Source of the DNA: JAXFQS01 sp034178815
Lineage (GTDB): Bacteria; Verrucomicrobiota; Kiritimatiellia; RFP12; DVOR01
DNA length: 25,858 bases
Direction: 5' to 3'
Assembly: GCA_034178815.1 (NCBI GenBank)
Contig: JAXFQS010000146.1
Span: forward strand, 1-25,858
Positions 15,977-24,144 of the stretch are shown in pieces. Numbering within the stretch: the first letter of the stretch is position 1; each line of letters opens with the position of its first letter. A program made the position numbers and the translations under genes. The notes beneath the pieces are model-generated. The model was not told the DNA's origin. It was given only the letters and a program-made list of their open reading frames with translations, and did not search any database.

Positions 15977-17477
15977 TTCCACATTCCAGCACCTGATGCG
16001 GGCGGTTTTGTCGCTCTCCGTCTTGACGCTTTTATGGCTGGTCTCGCTTAGGAATCTCGATGTGCGGCCGGTGCATGCGGACGAGGCGAACCAGATGGTG
16101 AAAACGGATGTATTGGCTACGTCCGGGCTCTACCGGTACGACCCCACTGACCACCACGGCCCGTTGCTCTATTGGTTGTCGGCACCTGTTGTCCGCTGTC
16201 TGTCGGGTGGGGATGTGAACCGAAGCGAGGCGTGGATGTACCGTCTGACGCCGGAGTGTTTCGTCTGGCTTTCGGTGGTGCTGATTTTCGGGCTGGGAAC
16301 TTGGCGATTCAACGGAACATTCCGTTCGCACCGGAGCGCGTTTCTCGCGGCTCTGTTTCTTTTGACTTCGCCGTTAGTGCGCTACTACGGGGGGTACTTC
16401 ATCCAGGAGATGATGCTGGCGAGTTTCCTGTTGGCAATGGGGGTCGCGCTTCGATATTATGCCTATTGGCCGAGTTGGCGAAGTGCGGTGGCTTTCGGGG
16501 CGGCGGCTGCGGGTGCGCTCTGCTCGAAGGAGACTGCGCTGGTGGGCTTTGCGGCGATGGGACTGGCGGGGTGGTGGTCGTTCGGGCTGCACCGAATCGG
16601 GGCTTACTGGCGAACGAAGCATGTGCTGATTGCGGGGGCGACTTTCGTGCTACTGGCGATGCTTCCGTTGACGGATTTTCTGCAGCATCCTTCGGGCGTG
16701 CTGGAGTTGTTCGGGACAATGGCGACGAACTACGGGGCGAAGGCGCTGGGGGCGGACGGGCATGTGCACCCGTGGTATTACTACCTGGAATTGCTCTTTT
16801 GCCGTCCGTCCCTGCCGGGCAGGTGGTGGTGCGAGGGGCTGATGGTCATTCCGGCACTCTACGCGGTCGGCGTGTCGTTCCGGACTGGGCGGACGAGGGC
16901 CATCCGTTTCATCACCATCTACGCAATCGCGCTGACGGTGATCTACTCCCTGATTCCCTACAAAACGCCGTGGTGCGCCGTGGGCTTCTGGGTTCCCTGG
17001 CTGCTACTGGCGGGCGCCGGAATAGGAATGCTGTGGGAGACGATGGGGCACTGGCGAGGACGCAACCTGTGGCGATCAGGGCTTGCGCTTGCGACGGCCA
17101 TCTGCGTACTCTGCCAGTTCCGTCAAGCGGAACTGTTGACTGGAAAACTGTCGGCTGACCCGCGCAATCCGTGGGTCTATGCGCATACCTCGCACGACGC
17201 GGTCACGCTCTGCCGGATGCTTCGGGAACAGGTTGCCCCCAATGAAGTCGTAGCGGTGGCGCTTCCCGCGGAAGACACTTGGCCCCTGCCGTGGTACCTG
17301 CGCCCGCTTCAAGCTGGCTTCTGGACCTCCCCGGATGCAGTCGACGCGGAAGGAGTGCACTACTTGATTGCATTGGAAGGCACCGATGTTCCCCAAAGGT
17401 TGGGAACAATCAGAGAGAAGAAAACCTACCGATTGAGACCAGGCGTGCCTATCACTCTCTACCGCCTCTCGCCATGA
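15966..17477 (+). CDS. GT39/PMT-like membrane glycosyltransferase (TIGR03663/Agl23-like)
   Basis: A 503-residue multipass membrane protein with about ten helices. After the first helix comes the acidic loop RPVHADEAN (Asp39-Glu40), the catalytic motif position of lipid-phosphosugar-dependent GT-C enzymes. It is followed by YRYDPTDHHGPLLYW at about 56-70, characteristic of the TIGR03663 group. These enzymes use a polyprenyl-phosphate sugar to glycosylate proteins or lipids on the outer face of the inner membrane. The ATG at 15966 overlaps the lolD end and follows a GGAGGGGG stretch at good distance. Its TGA overlaps the ATG of the next GT2 gene, a plausible maker of its donor. Acceptor and sugar are unknown. 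Confidence 0.82.
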   Translation: MRPNSTFQHLMRAVLSLSVLTLLWLVSLRNLDVRPVHADEANQMVKTDVLATSGLYRYDPTDHHGPLLYWLSAPVVRCLSGGDVNRSEAWMYRLTPECFVWLSVVLIFGLGTWRFNGTFRSHRSAFLAALFLLTSPLVRYYGGYFIQEMMLASFLLAMGVALRYYAYWPSWRSAVAFGAAAAGALCSKETALVGFAAMGLAGWWSFGLHRIGAYWRTKHVLIAGATFVLLAMLPLTDFLQHPSGVLELFGTMATNYGAKALGADGHVHPWYYYLELLFCRPSLPGRWWCEGLMVIPALYAVGVSFRTGRTRAIRFITIYAIALTVIYSLIPYKTPWCAVGFWVPWLLLAGAGIGMLWETMGHWRGRNLWRSGLALATAICVLCQFRQAELLTGKLSADPRNPWVYAHTSHDAVTLCRMLREQVAPNEVVAVALPAEDTWPLPWYLRPLQAGFWTSPDAVDAEGVHYLIALEGTDVPQRLGTIREKKTYRLRPGVPITLYRLSP

Positions 17478-18187
17478 ACCGCCTGGCGGTCGTCATACCC
17501 TGCCGCAACGAAGCCAAGCGCCTGCCCGACGCCTTGCAAACCCTCGCCGCCTGGCTGAAGAAGGAGCACGGCGAGCCCGAAATCGTCTTCGTCGACGATG
17601 CCTCCACCGACGGCAGCGGGCACCTGCTGATGGCATCCGGACTCGGTCGCGTACTCACCCTCTCCGCCCACCAAGGCAAAGGCGGCGCCGTCCGCGCCGG
17701 TATGCTCGCCGTCCCCGGTGCGGACTGGATTCTGATGTCCGATGTCGACTGCTCCGCCCCCCTCGAACAGTGGCGCGACCTCCTCGATGCCCTCGAACGC
17801 CACCACGCCGACCTCGCCATCGGCTCCCGACGACTCCCGGGAACGACCCAGCAAGGAACCGACCGTCCTCCTCTTCGCCGCCTAGCCAGCGCCCTCTTCG
17901 CACGCCTCGCACGCCTCGCCGGACTGCGTGCCATACACGACACCCAATGCGGCTTCAAACTGATGCGCAATGCCACCGTCCGCCCCCTGATGGAACAACT
18001 CCACTGCCGCGGATTCGCCTTCGATGTCGAACTCCTCCTTTCCGCCCAACAACGCGGACTGCGCATCGTCGAATGCCCCATTCGTTGGCACGATACCGGC
18101 CACTCAAGCGTCAACCTCCTGCGCCACGCGCCCAAAATGGCGGTCGAACTCCTAGGCATCTATCTGAGGAACCGAACCCATGGCTGA
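17474..18187 (+). CDS. GT2 glycosyltransferase, dolichyl/polyprenyl-phosphate sugar synthase type
   Basis: A 237-residue cytoplasmic GT-A enzyme. It has the N-terminal VVIPCRNEAKRL, the nucleotide-binding VDDASTDGS at 40-48, the metal-binding SDVDC at 89-93 (Asp90, Asp92) and the family block DTQCGFKLM at about 156-164. The last matches Alg5/DPM-like enzymes that transfer glucose or mannose from a nucleotide sugar to a polyprenyl phosphate. There is no C-terminal membrane helix. The ATG at 17474 overlaps the GT39 stop (ATGA). The product would be the natural donor for the GT39-like enzyme upstream. The next gene overlaps its end by 8 bp. Confidence 0.9.
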   Translation: MNRLAVVIPCRNEAKRLPDALQTLAAWLKKEHGEPEIVFVDDASTDGSGHLLMASGLGRVLTLSAHQGKGGAVRAGMLAVPGADWILMSDVDCSAPLEQWRDLLDALERHHADLAIGSRRLPGTTQQGTDRPPLRRLASALFARLARLAGLRAIHDTQCGFKLMRNATVRPLMEQLHCRGFAFDVELLLSAQQRGLRIVECPIRWHDTGHSSVNLLRHAPKMAVELLGIYLRNRTHG

Positions 18188-19892
18188 AGAACAGTCCCGC
18201 GCAGAATCCGTCCGAGAAGTGCTCCTCCAACACCTCCGAACCTTGCCCGACGCCACCCTCCAGGAAATCGCCACCAAGACCAAAGTCCCGGGAGGCTTCC
18301 GCCTCAATAGCAGCACTGGCGCCAGACTTCTCGTAGAAACCTCCATCCGCCGGACATTCCCGAAACTGGCGGAAAATCTCAGAAGCCGCATTCTCCCCTT
18401 CACGCCCGCCGCCCGCCTCCTCGACGCCCTATCCACCCGAGCCCTTCACGAAACCCTAGGGGGCTGGATTGCGCGCATTGGCGAAGCCGAAACCATAGCA
18501 GCCCTCCTGCTCTGCAATGGCAACGAACAGAGGGAGTTGGGCGAAAAGATGCTCTCCGGCCCAAGCGCAGGAGACGCGGATGCGCAAAGAACGAACTTTG
18601 CCGCCCTGTTCGAACTTTTCCAAGGCGGGCAAACGCTCCAGGAGGGACAATCCCTTGACCAGCGGCAGAAAGACCGGAGCGAAACAACCGTCTTGAGGGA
18701 AGAACTCCGCCAGGCCCGGAAGGAAGCACAGGGGAAGGCCCGCGCATTGGACGATCTCAGGGCGTGCCGTGCGCGTCTGGAGCAGGCGCAGGCGGAAACC
18801 AATCTGAAGGCCGACGAGTTGGCGCGTCTAAGGGCGGAACACACCCGAGTGACCCAGTCGTATGAATCTCTCAAGGCGCATCTTGAGAGCCGCCTGGCCG
18901 CAGGGGTTGAGGCCCGTTTGGCCAAAGAGTTCCACGGTTGGTTGCGTCCGGCTAGGCAAGCGGAGGCCGTGGCACTGGCTTTGGACGGGTCGCTTGAGGA
19001 GTTTGCAAGGGGGGTGATTGCCAAGCAGGAAGCGACGGATCGGACGGCTGGGAATCGGGCTCGGATTGAGGAAGAGTTGAGGTCGCTTCAAGGGCTTCAG
19101 GAGCGGGTTTCGGCACTTTTGCGCCACTCGATTGTGCGGGTTCCGGAGTTGCCGGAGGTGGCGGAGCGTCTGGAGCGGCGGATTGGCGAGCTCCGCTCGG
19201 TTTTGAAGGTTCCGGACGCGGCGGCAGATGGGCTTGAGGGGCGTCTGGAAGAGGCAGTCCTGGGGGCGTCGGGGAGGTCATTTGCTGAGATGCGCACGAT
19301 GTTCGAGGGGCTGCACAAGGTGGGCATCCTTTCAGAAGATTCGTTGCAACGACTTGAGGGGCTTTGGCGCCAGCGGCTGGGGGCGATTCAAGCCACGGGG
19401 GAACTGGTCGACAAGGATGCTCCGGAGCCGTCTGGTCGGTTGTCGCCGACGGTCTTGAGGCTTCAGTCTGCGCTTCGGGGGCGGGAACCTGCGATTCTTT
19501 TGCTGGACGGGCACAACATTGTTTTCACGCTGAAGAACCGCTACGCTCCCGAGCGCGGGACGGCGCGGTCGCAAGCCGACCGCCGGGAGGCTTTGGTGGC
19601 GGATGTGAAAGCGTTGGTGGCGAATCTGCCGACGCTACGGGGGTGGGTCTTTTTCGACGGTAAAGAGCGTTCAGACGCGTCGCCTGCGGAGAATCTGCGG
19701 GTCTCGTACTCGGGCGGAGAGGGAGAGCATCGAGCCGACAATGCGCTGCTCGACCAGATACGCGCGTTCCGGGAAGAGGCCGATTGCCCGACCGTTTTCT
19801 TGGTGACGGACGACGGGGATTTGCGCGGCAAGGCGCAACGGCTGGGTGCGGTTCCGGTCTTCACGCACCAGTTCGCCGGCTTCCTCCCTTGA
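18180..19892 (+). CDS. Coiled-coil protein with C-terminal NYN (YacP-like, PIN-fold) nuclease domain
   Basis: A 570-residue cytoplasmic protein with an uncommon layout. Residues 1-150 are helical, with a possible helix-turn-helix at about 20-60. A long coiled coil rich in Arg, Glu, Ala and Gln covers about 165-250, and further helical stretches lie at about 290-405. The NYN domain occupies about 435-570. Its acidic residues are in place: LLDGHN (Asp443), FFDGKE (Asp493), HRADNALLD (Asp520) and VTDDGDL (Asp544, Asp545, Asp547). YacP-type NYN proteins are usually about 170 residues and are thought to act on RNA. The 400-residue extension may mediate multimerisation or substrate scanning (inference). 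It is last in the operon and overlaps the GT2 gene by 8 bp. The coding strand switches from C-rich to G-rich near 18630. Confidence 0.8.
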   Translation: MAEEQSRAESVREVLLQHLRTLPDATLQEIATKTKVPGGFRLNSSTGARLLVETSIRRTFPKLAENLRSRILPFTPAARLLDALSTRALHETLGGWIARIGEAETIAALLLCNGNEQRELGEKMLSGPSAGDADAQRTNFAALFELFQGGQTLQEGQSLDQRQKDRSETTVLREELRQARKEAQGKARALDDLRACRARLEQAQAETNLKADELARLRAEHTRVTQSYESLKAHLESRLAAGVEARLAKEFHGWLRPARQAEAVALALDGSLEEFARGVIAKQEATDRTAGNRARIEEELRSLQGLQERVSALLRHSIVRVPELPEVAERLERRIGELRSVLKVPDAAADGLEGRLEEAVLGASGRSFAEMRTMFEGLHKVGILSEDSLQRLEGLWRQRLGAIQATGELVDKDAPEPSGRLSPTVLRLQSALRGREPAILLLDGHNIVFTLKNRYAPERGTARSQADRREALVADVKALVANLPTLRGWVFFDGKERSDASPAENLRVSYSGGEGEHRADNALLDQIRAFREEADCPTVFLVTDDGDLRGKAQRLGAVPVFTHQFAGFLP

Positions 19893-19992
19893 TGCCAACC
19901 TTTGGGGGTGTTTCCTAGGCAGGAATAGGGGGAATTGGTGGACAGGTTTCGGGGCTGTTGCTACGCAGGAATCGCTTACGCCGGGCGGCAGG

Positions 19993-21843
19993 TCAGGCGT
20001 CGGCGCCTAGGGCGGACGGGGAGAGGTCGCTGACCATCCGCCAGTCGCCGCGCGGGGAGAGGTTGATGGAGCCGACTTTGGGGCCGTCGGGAAGGCAGGA
20101 GCGTTTGAACTGCTGCGTGGCGAAGCGGCGGAGGAAGACCTTCAGCCAGTGCGCAATCTCCTCCCCGGTGTAGCGGTCGCGGAAGGCGTGGCGGGCGAGA
20201 AAGGAGATTTTGGGGGCGCTGAAACCGTAGCGCATCAGACAATAGAGGAAGAAGTCGTGGAGCTCGTAGGGGCCAACGCTCCGTTCCGTCTCTTGTCCCG
20301 GAATCAACTCAGGCGTGATGGGCAATTCAAGGATGCGCTCAAGGATTTCCCTTGCCGGGGAGCGGCGGGCGTACCAGGCGACAATCGCGCGCACAAGCGT
20401 CTTCGGAACGCCCGCGTTCACGCCGTAGTGGCTGAGGTGATCGCCCCCATAAGTACACCACCCGAGAGCCAACTCCGAAAGGTCGCCCGTGCCCACCAGC
20501 AGCGCCCCGATCTGGTTTGCTTTGTCCAGCAGAAGTTGCGTTCGCTCGCGGGCCTGGACATTCTCGTATGTGATGTCCGGCGTGCACCCATCATGCCCCA
20601 AGAGCCCAAACCGCAAGGCGCAGACCTGCTCGATGTGGATCTCCTCTAGCGGCACCGAAAGTCTCTGGCAGAGCCCCTTGACCAGCCCCAGCGTAGTCGA
20701 ACCGGTCGCGAAGGAAGGCATCGTCAAACAGAGCAGATTCTCGTGCCCCTCCCCCAGCCGGCGCAAGGCTTCCAGCGAGACAATCAGCGCCAAGGTCGAG
20801 TCCAATCCGCCGCTTAGTCCCAGCACCAGCCGGCGGATACCGCTGTTGCGCATTCGTATGGCAAGACCGGTCGACTGAATGGCTAGGACTTCCTCGCAGG
20901 CCTTGGCATCCGCGGCGAAGGGGGTTGGCGAGACGGGACGCAGGAGGTTGCCCGGATGCGGGGGCTTGGCGGCAAAGGAAACAGGGATGCGGTCGAGTTG
21001 GATTCGGGTCTGCCGAAAGCCCGAATTGAGCAGTCGCTCGTGCCTCAAAAGTTCCACATCCAAGTCGGCCGTGGTGACCGCCGGTTCGAACCCGAAGCGC
21101 ACGGACTCGGCCAGCAGGCGGCCGTTTTCGGCGATAAGTCCGTGCCCGCCGAATACCAGGTCGGTGGAGGATTCTCCGCATCCGGCGCCGGAGTAAACAT
21201 ACCCGGCGACGAGACGCGCGGATTGGCTTTCGACCAGGCCTCGGCGGTAGTCCGCCTTCCCCGAGAGTTCTGGACTTGCCGAGGGATTGAGGATGACCTC
21301 CGCACCGCCTAGGGCCAAATCTCCGCTCGGCGGGCTCGGCGCCCAGAGATCTTCGCAGAGTTCGACTCCGAAGCAGATGCCTTCCGCCTCGAAGAGCACA
21401 TCGCTCCCCAGCCTCGCGCCCAGGACTTCGCCGCGAACGCCTTTTCCGGATACGAACCACCTCGGGTCGTAGAACTCGCAACTTCCGGGGAGAAAGGTTT
21501 TAGTCACCAGCCCCCAAAGGTTGCCACCTGCGCAGACCGCTGCTGCGTTGTACAGCCTCCCATTCCAAGCAACCGGCAACCCCACAACATAGACACCATA
21601 CAGTTCCGCCGTCGCCGCCGCGAACGCCGCCAGCCCCTCTTTCGCCCGTGCCAACAGGTTCGCGTTGAAGAAGAGATCCTCGCACGAATACCCCGTCAGA
21701 CAGCACTCGGGTGCCACATTCAACAGACTTCCCCGATTCGACGCCCTCCGCGCCACCTCTAGGCAGGACGCCACATTCCTTTCCACCTCGCCCGCCCGCA
21801 CCTCCGGCCGCAGTGCCGACACGCGCACCAAACCATATTCCAC
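19993..21843 (-). CDS. nadE: Glutamine-dependent NAD+ synthetase
   Basis: A 616-residue two-domain enzyme that makes NAD+ from deamido-NAD+, ATP and glutamine. The N-terminal nitrilase-like glutaminase domain has its triad Glu46 (APECC), Lys115 (VTKTF) and Cys163 (ELCEDLW). The synthetase domain has the P-loop SGGLDST at 343-349 and the GTGDLSELALGWCTYGGDH block near 480. The start is a GTG at 21843: AAGGAGG (complement of 21853-21859) lies nine bases upstream, and YGLVRVSA is the normal family N-terminus. An in-frame ATG at 21909 would overlap the glnA terminator and is rejected. The gene follows glnA by 72 bp, with the glnA terminator between them. Confidence 0.95.
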   Translation of the reverse strand: MEYGLVRVSALRPEVRAGEVERNVASCLEVARRASNRGSLLNVAPECCLTGYSCEDLFFNANLLARAKEGLAAFAAATAELYGVYVVGLPVAWNGRLYNAAAVCAGGNLWGLVTKTFLPGSCEFYDPRWFVSGKGVRGEVLGARLGSDVLFEAEGICFGVELCEDLWAPSPPSGDLALGGAEVILNPSASPELSGKADYRRGLVESQSARLVAGYVYSGAGCGESSTDLVFGGHGLIAENGRLLAESVRFGFEPAVTTADLDVELLRHERLLNSGFRQTRIQLDRIPVSFAAKPPHPGNLLRPVSPTPFAADAKACEEVLAIQSTGLAIRMRNSGIRRLVLGLSGGLDSTLALIVSLEALRRLGEGHENLLCLTMPSFATGSTTLGLVKGLCQRLSVPLEEIHIEQVCALRFGLLGHDGCTPDITYENVQARERTQLLLDKANQIGALLVGTGDLSELALGWCTYGGDHLSHYGVNAGVPKTLVRAIVAWYARRSPAREILERILELPITPELIPGQETERSVGPYELHDFFLYCLMRYGFSAPKISFLARHAFRDRYTGEEIAHWLKVFLRRFATQQFKRSCLPDGPKVGSINLSPRGDWRMVSDLSPSALGADA

Positions 21844-21861
21844 GCCCGATACCCTCCTTCC

Positions 21862-21900
21862 AAAACAAAAGGGCGGATGCGGCACCAGCCGCACCCGCCC
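21862..21900 (-). terminator. Intrinsic terminator between glnA and nadE
   Basis: On the minus strand GGGCGGGTGCGGC pairs with GCCGCATCCGCCC over 13 positions (one G-U) around a four-base loop, then TTTTGTTTT. It begins 15 bp after the glnA stop and ends only 18 bp before the nadE GTG, just ahead of the nadE ribosome-binding site. nadE must therefore rely on readthrough or on a promoter inside glnA. Confidence 0.9.
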
Positions 21901-21915
21901 AGAGGTCACAACCGT

Positions 21916-23976
21916 TTAGTTGAAGAACATCTCTGCATAACTCGGCAACAGCCACTTGTTCGCAGGCACCAGCCCTTCAAGCTCGTCGGCCGACGCGCGG
22001 ACGCTAGCCATCGCATCCAGCAACTTCTTCGGAGCCGCCTTCTTTTCAATGGCGGACTCAAGGGCATCCAGAGCCGACGCCAAGTCGTCAGTCAACTCGG
22101 CAACCCGATCCGAAAGCTTCTTGACGCTGCGCGAAGCCGCAGGCACCGCCCCCAGCGAAACCAGATAGTCCAGCGCCACCGGCAGAATGTACGTCCGGCC
22201 GATTTCCAAGGCGCACCCCGCCTCGATTCCAATCGTCTTGACATACGCCTCCGCGTAAATCTCGTAGCGCGACTGCAACTCCCGCTCCGTGAAGACACCA
22301 TACTTCGTGAAGAGCTCCACGCTGGCCGGCTCGATAAACGCCTTGAGCGCATCCAAGGTGGAAGTCACATTAGGCAACCCGCGTGCTTTAGCCTCCTGCT
22401 TCCACGCATCGGTATAGTTGTCGCCGTCGAAGAGAACACGCTTGTGCGCCTTGAAGTTCTCGCTCAGAACCTTATGCAGCGCGGCAATGAACTTCTCCCC
22501 CTTCTTCATCCGAGCCTCGATCGCGGAAACCAACTCGTCGAGAGCCCAGGCAACCGTCGTGTTGAGCACCACATTCGCACCCGAGCAACTCTGGCTAGAG
22601 CCCGCCGCGCGGAATTCGAACTTATTGCCCGTGAAGGCCATAGGCGAGGTGCGGTTGCGATCCGTGGCATCCCGAGGAAGCGGAGGAAGCATCGAAACAC
22701 CCAGTTTCAAAGCCGTCGCCGTCTGCGTCCGCTTCGCATTCCCGTCCGCGATAATCTGGTTGACAATGTCCGTCAACTGGGCACCTAGATAGATGGAGAT
22801 GATGGCAGGCGGCGCCTCGTTTGCGCCCAAGCGATGGTCGTTGCCGGCGGATGCCACCGAGGCGCGGAGAATGTCGGCATGGGCATCGACTGCTTTGATG
22901 ATGGCGCAGAGGGTCAAGAGAAACTTCGCGTTCTCGTGCGGGGTATCCCCCGGGGAGAGCCAGTTCTTGCCGTCGGGGCCGGTGATGGAGTAATTGTTGT
23001 GCTTGCCCGAACCATTGACGCCTGCGAAAGGTTTCTCGTGGAGGAGTGCGACCAAGCCATGGCGTTCGGCGACCTCCTGGATGAGTTGCATGGTGACCAT
23101 ATTGTGGTCTATGGCCAGATTCTGATCTTCGAAGACGGGCGCAATCTCGAATTGGGCGGGGGCGACTTCGTTATGCCTAGTCTTGGCGGGGACGCCTAGG
23201 CGCCAGAGCTCGTGGTCGAGATCCGCCATGAAGGAGAGAATGCGCGGCTGGATGCGACCGAAGTAGTGGTCTTCCATCTGCTGGTGGCGCGGCGGGCGGC
23301 GTCCGAATAGGGTGCGTCCGGTCTGAATCAGGTCAGGGCGCGCGCGGTAGGCTTCGGCATCAATGAGGAAGTATTCCTGTTCCGGCCCGAGGGTTGCGAT
23401 GGTACGGCGGACGCAGGGGATGTCGAAGAGTTTGGCGACGCGCTCGACTTGCTTGGCGAGGACTTCCTGGGAGCGCATCAGGGGGGTTTTCTTGTCCAAA
23501 GCCTCGCCGTGGTAGCCGCAGAAGAGGGTGGGGATGCAGAGCACGCTGACGCCACCGGTCTTCTTGATGAAGGCAGGGCTGGAGGGATCCCAGGCGGTGT
23601 AGCCGCGGGCTTCGAAGGTGGCTCTCAAGCCGCCCGAGGGGAAGCTGGAGGCGTCCGGCTCGCCCTGGGAGAGTTCCTTGCCGGAGAAGTGGGCCAATAC
23701 GCCGCCTTCGCCGTCGGGGTTGAAGAAGGAGTCGTGTTTTTCGGCGGTGGTTCCGGTAAGGGGTTGAAACCAGTGGGTGTAGTGGGTGGCGCCGCGCTCC
23801 ATAGCCCAGGCTTTCATGGCTTCGGCGACTTCTCCCGCGATGGAGGGGTCAATCTTTTCGCCCTTGAGTATGGTTGCGGAGAGGGATTGGTAGGCCCGGT
23901 TGGAAAGGTAATTGCGCATCACCTTTACATTGAAGACATTCTCGCCGAACTCGGCTGTTACGGAATCCTTTGTCAT
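21916..23976 (-). CDS. glnN: Type III glutamine synthetase (GlnN class)
   Basis: A 686-residue enzyme that makes glutamine from glutamate, ammonia and ATP. The length and the block RGATHYTHWFQPLTGTTAEK at 61-80 mark the type III class, common in Bacteroidota, cyanobacteria and PVC bacteria and distinct from the ~470-residue type I. The catalytic core shows EVAPAQFEIAPV, GSGKHNNYS and EFRAAGSSQS. The ATG at 23976 was chosen because it has AAGGATAG at good distance and starts at the family N-terminus; an in-frame ATG at 24099 lies upstream of the sigma-54 promoter. The -24/-12 promoter at 24040-24025 implies induction by nitrogen limitation. The first half of the gene is C-rich on the coding strand and the second half G-rich. 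The conventional symbol for the class is glnN; it is often labelled glnA. Confidence 0.96.
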   Translation of the reverse strand: MTKDSVTAEFGENVFNVKVMRNYLSNRAYQSLSATILKGEKIDPSIAGEVAEAMKAWAMERGATHYTHWFQPLTGTTAEKHDSFFNPDGEGGVLAHFSGKELSQGEPDASSFPSGGLRATFEARGYTAWDPSSPAFIKKTGGVSVLCIPTLFCGYHGEALDKKTPLMRSQEVLAKQVERVAKLFDIPCVRRTIATLGPEQEYFLIDAEAYRARPDLIQTGRTLFGRRPPRHQQMEDHYFGRIQPRILSFMADLDHELWRLGVPAKTRHNEVAPAQFEIAPVFEDQNLAIDHNMVTMQLIQEVAERHGLVALLHEKPFAGVNGSGKHNNYSITGPDGKNWLSPGDTPHENAKFLLTLCAIIKAVDAHADILRASVASAGNDHRLGANEAPPAIISIYLGAQLTDIVNQIIADGNAKRTQTATALKLGVSMLPPLPRDATDRNRTSPMAFTGNKFEFRAAGSSQSCSGANVVLNTTVAWALDELVSAIEARMKKGEKFIAALHKVLSENFKAHKRVLFDGDNYTDAWKQEAKARGLPNVTSTLDALKAFIEPASVELFTKYGVFTERELQSRYEIYAEAYVKTIGIEAGCALEIGRTYILPVALDYLVSLGAVPAASRSVKKLSDRVAELTDDLASALDALESAIEKKAAPKKLLDAMASVRASADELEGLVPANKWLLPSYAEMFFN

Positions 23977-24024
23977 GCGTCTATCCTTGCTAGGTGGGTG
24001 AAGAACGGTTGATGCCTTCTTCCT

Positions 24025-24040
24025 CGCAGTTTGCGTGCCA
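24025..24040 (-). promoter_or_regulatory. Sigma-54 (RpoN) -24/-12 promoter of the glutamine synthetase gene
   Basis: On the minus strand TGGCACG-CAAA-CTGCG keeps the full -24 heptamer and the invariant GG/GC at the correct 12-bp offset. The predicted start is near 24013, about 37 nt before the ATG at 23976. The -24 block is identical to that of the barrel gene promoter at 192-207. Confidence 0.75.
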
Positions 24041-24094
24041 AACGGGTTTCGACTGGTTTCGTGCACACTTGGGGCGGGGAATGGGGGATAGTCT

Positions 24095-24106
24095 AACAAA
24101 ATTGTA
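24095..24106. promoter_or_regulatory. GACA-N4-TGTC-like site upstream of glutamine synthetase (two edge mismatches)
   Basis: AACAAAATTGTA keeps the ACA-N4-TGT core of the palindrome. Its start is 33 bp from the start of the perfect site at 24128, close to the 32-bp spacing of sites 1 and 2 near the barrel gene. Weak alone; supported by spacing. Confidence 0.35.
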
Positions 24107-24127
24107 CGGGCAACTCAACTTCAAACG

Positions 24128-24144
24128 GACAAATTTGTCGACAA
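24128..24144. promoter_or_regulatory. GACA-N4-TGTC palindrome plus overlapping half-site upstream of glutamine synthetase
   Basis: GACAAATTTGTC (24128-24139) is a perfect 12-bp palindrome. It overlaps a second perfect palindrome, TTGTCGACAA (24135-24144), so three half-sites lie in a row. The centre is about 95 bp upstream of the -24 element, a normal distance for an RpoN enhancer site. It is the same motif seen at 125-136 and 166-177. Confidence 0.65.

Noticed and set aside
19893..19992. A terminator in the convergent gap between the NYN gene and nadE.
   Set aside because: Only a five-base stem (TTCCT with AGGAA) is visible and no U-tract follows on either strand.
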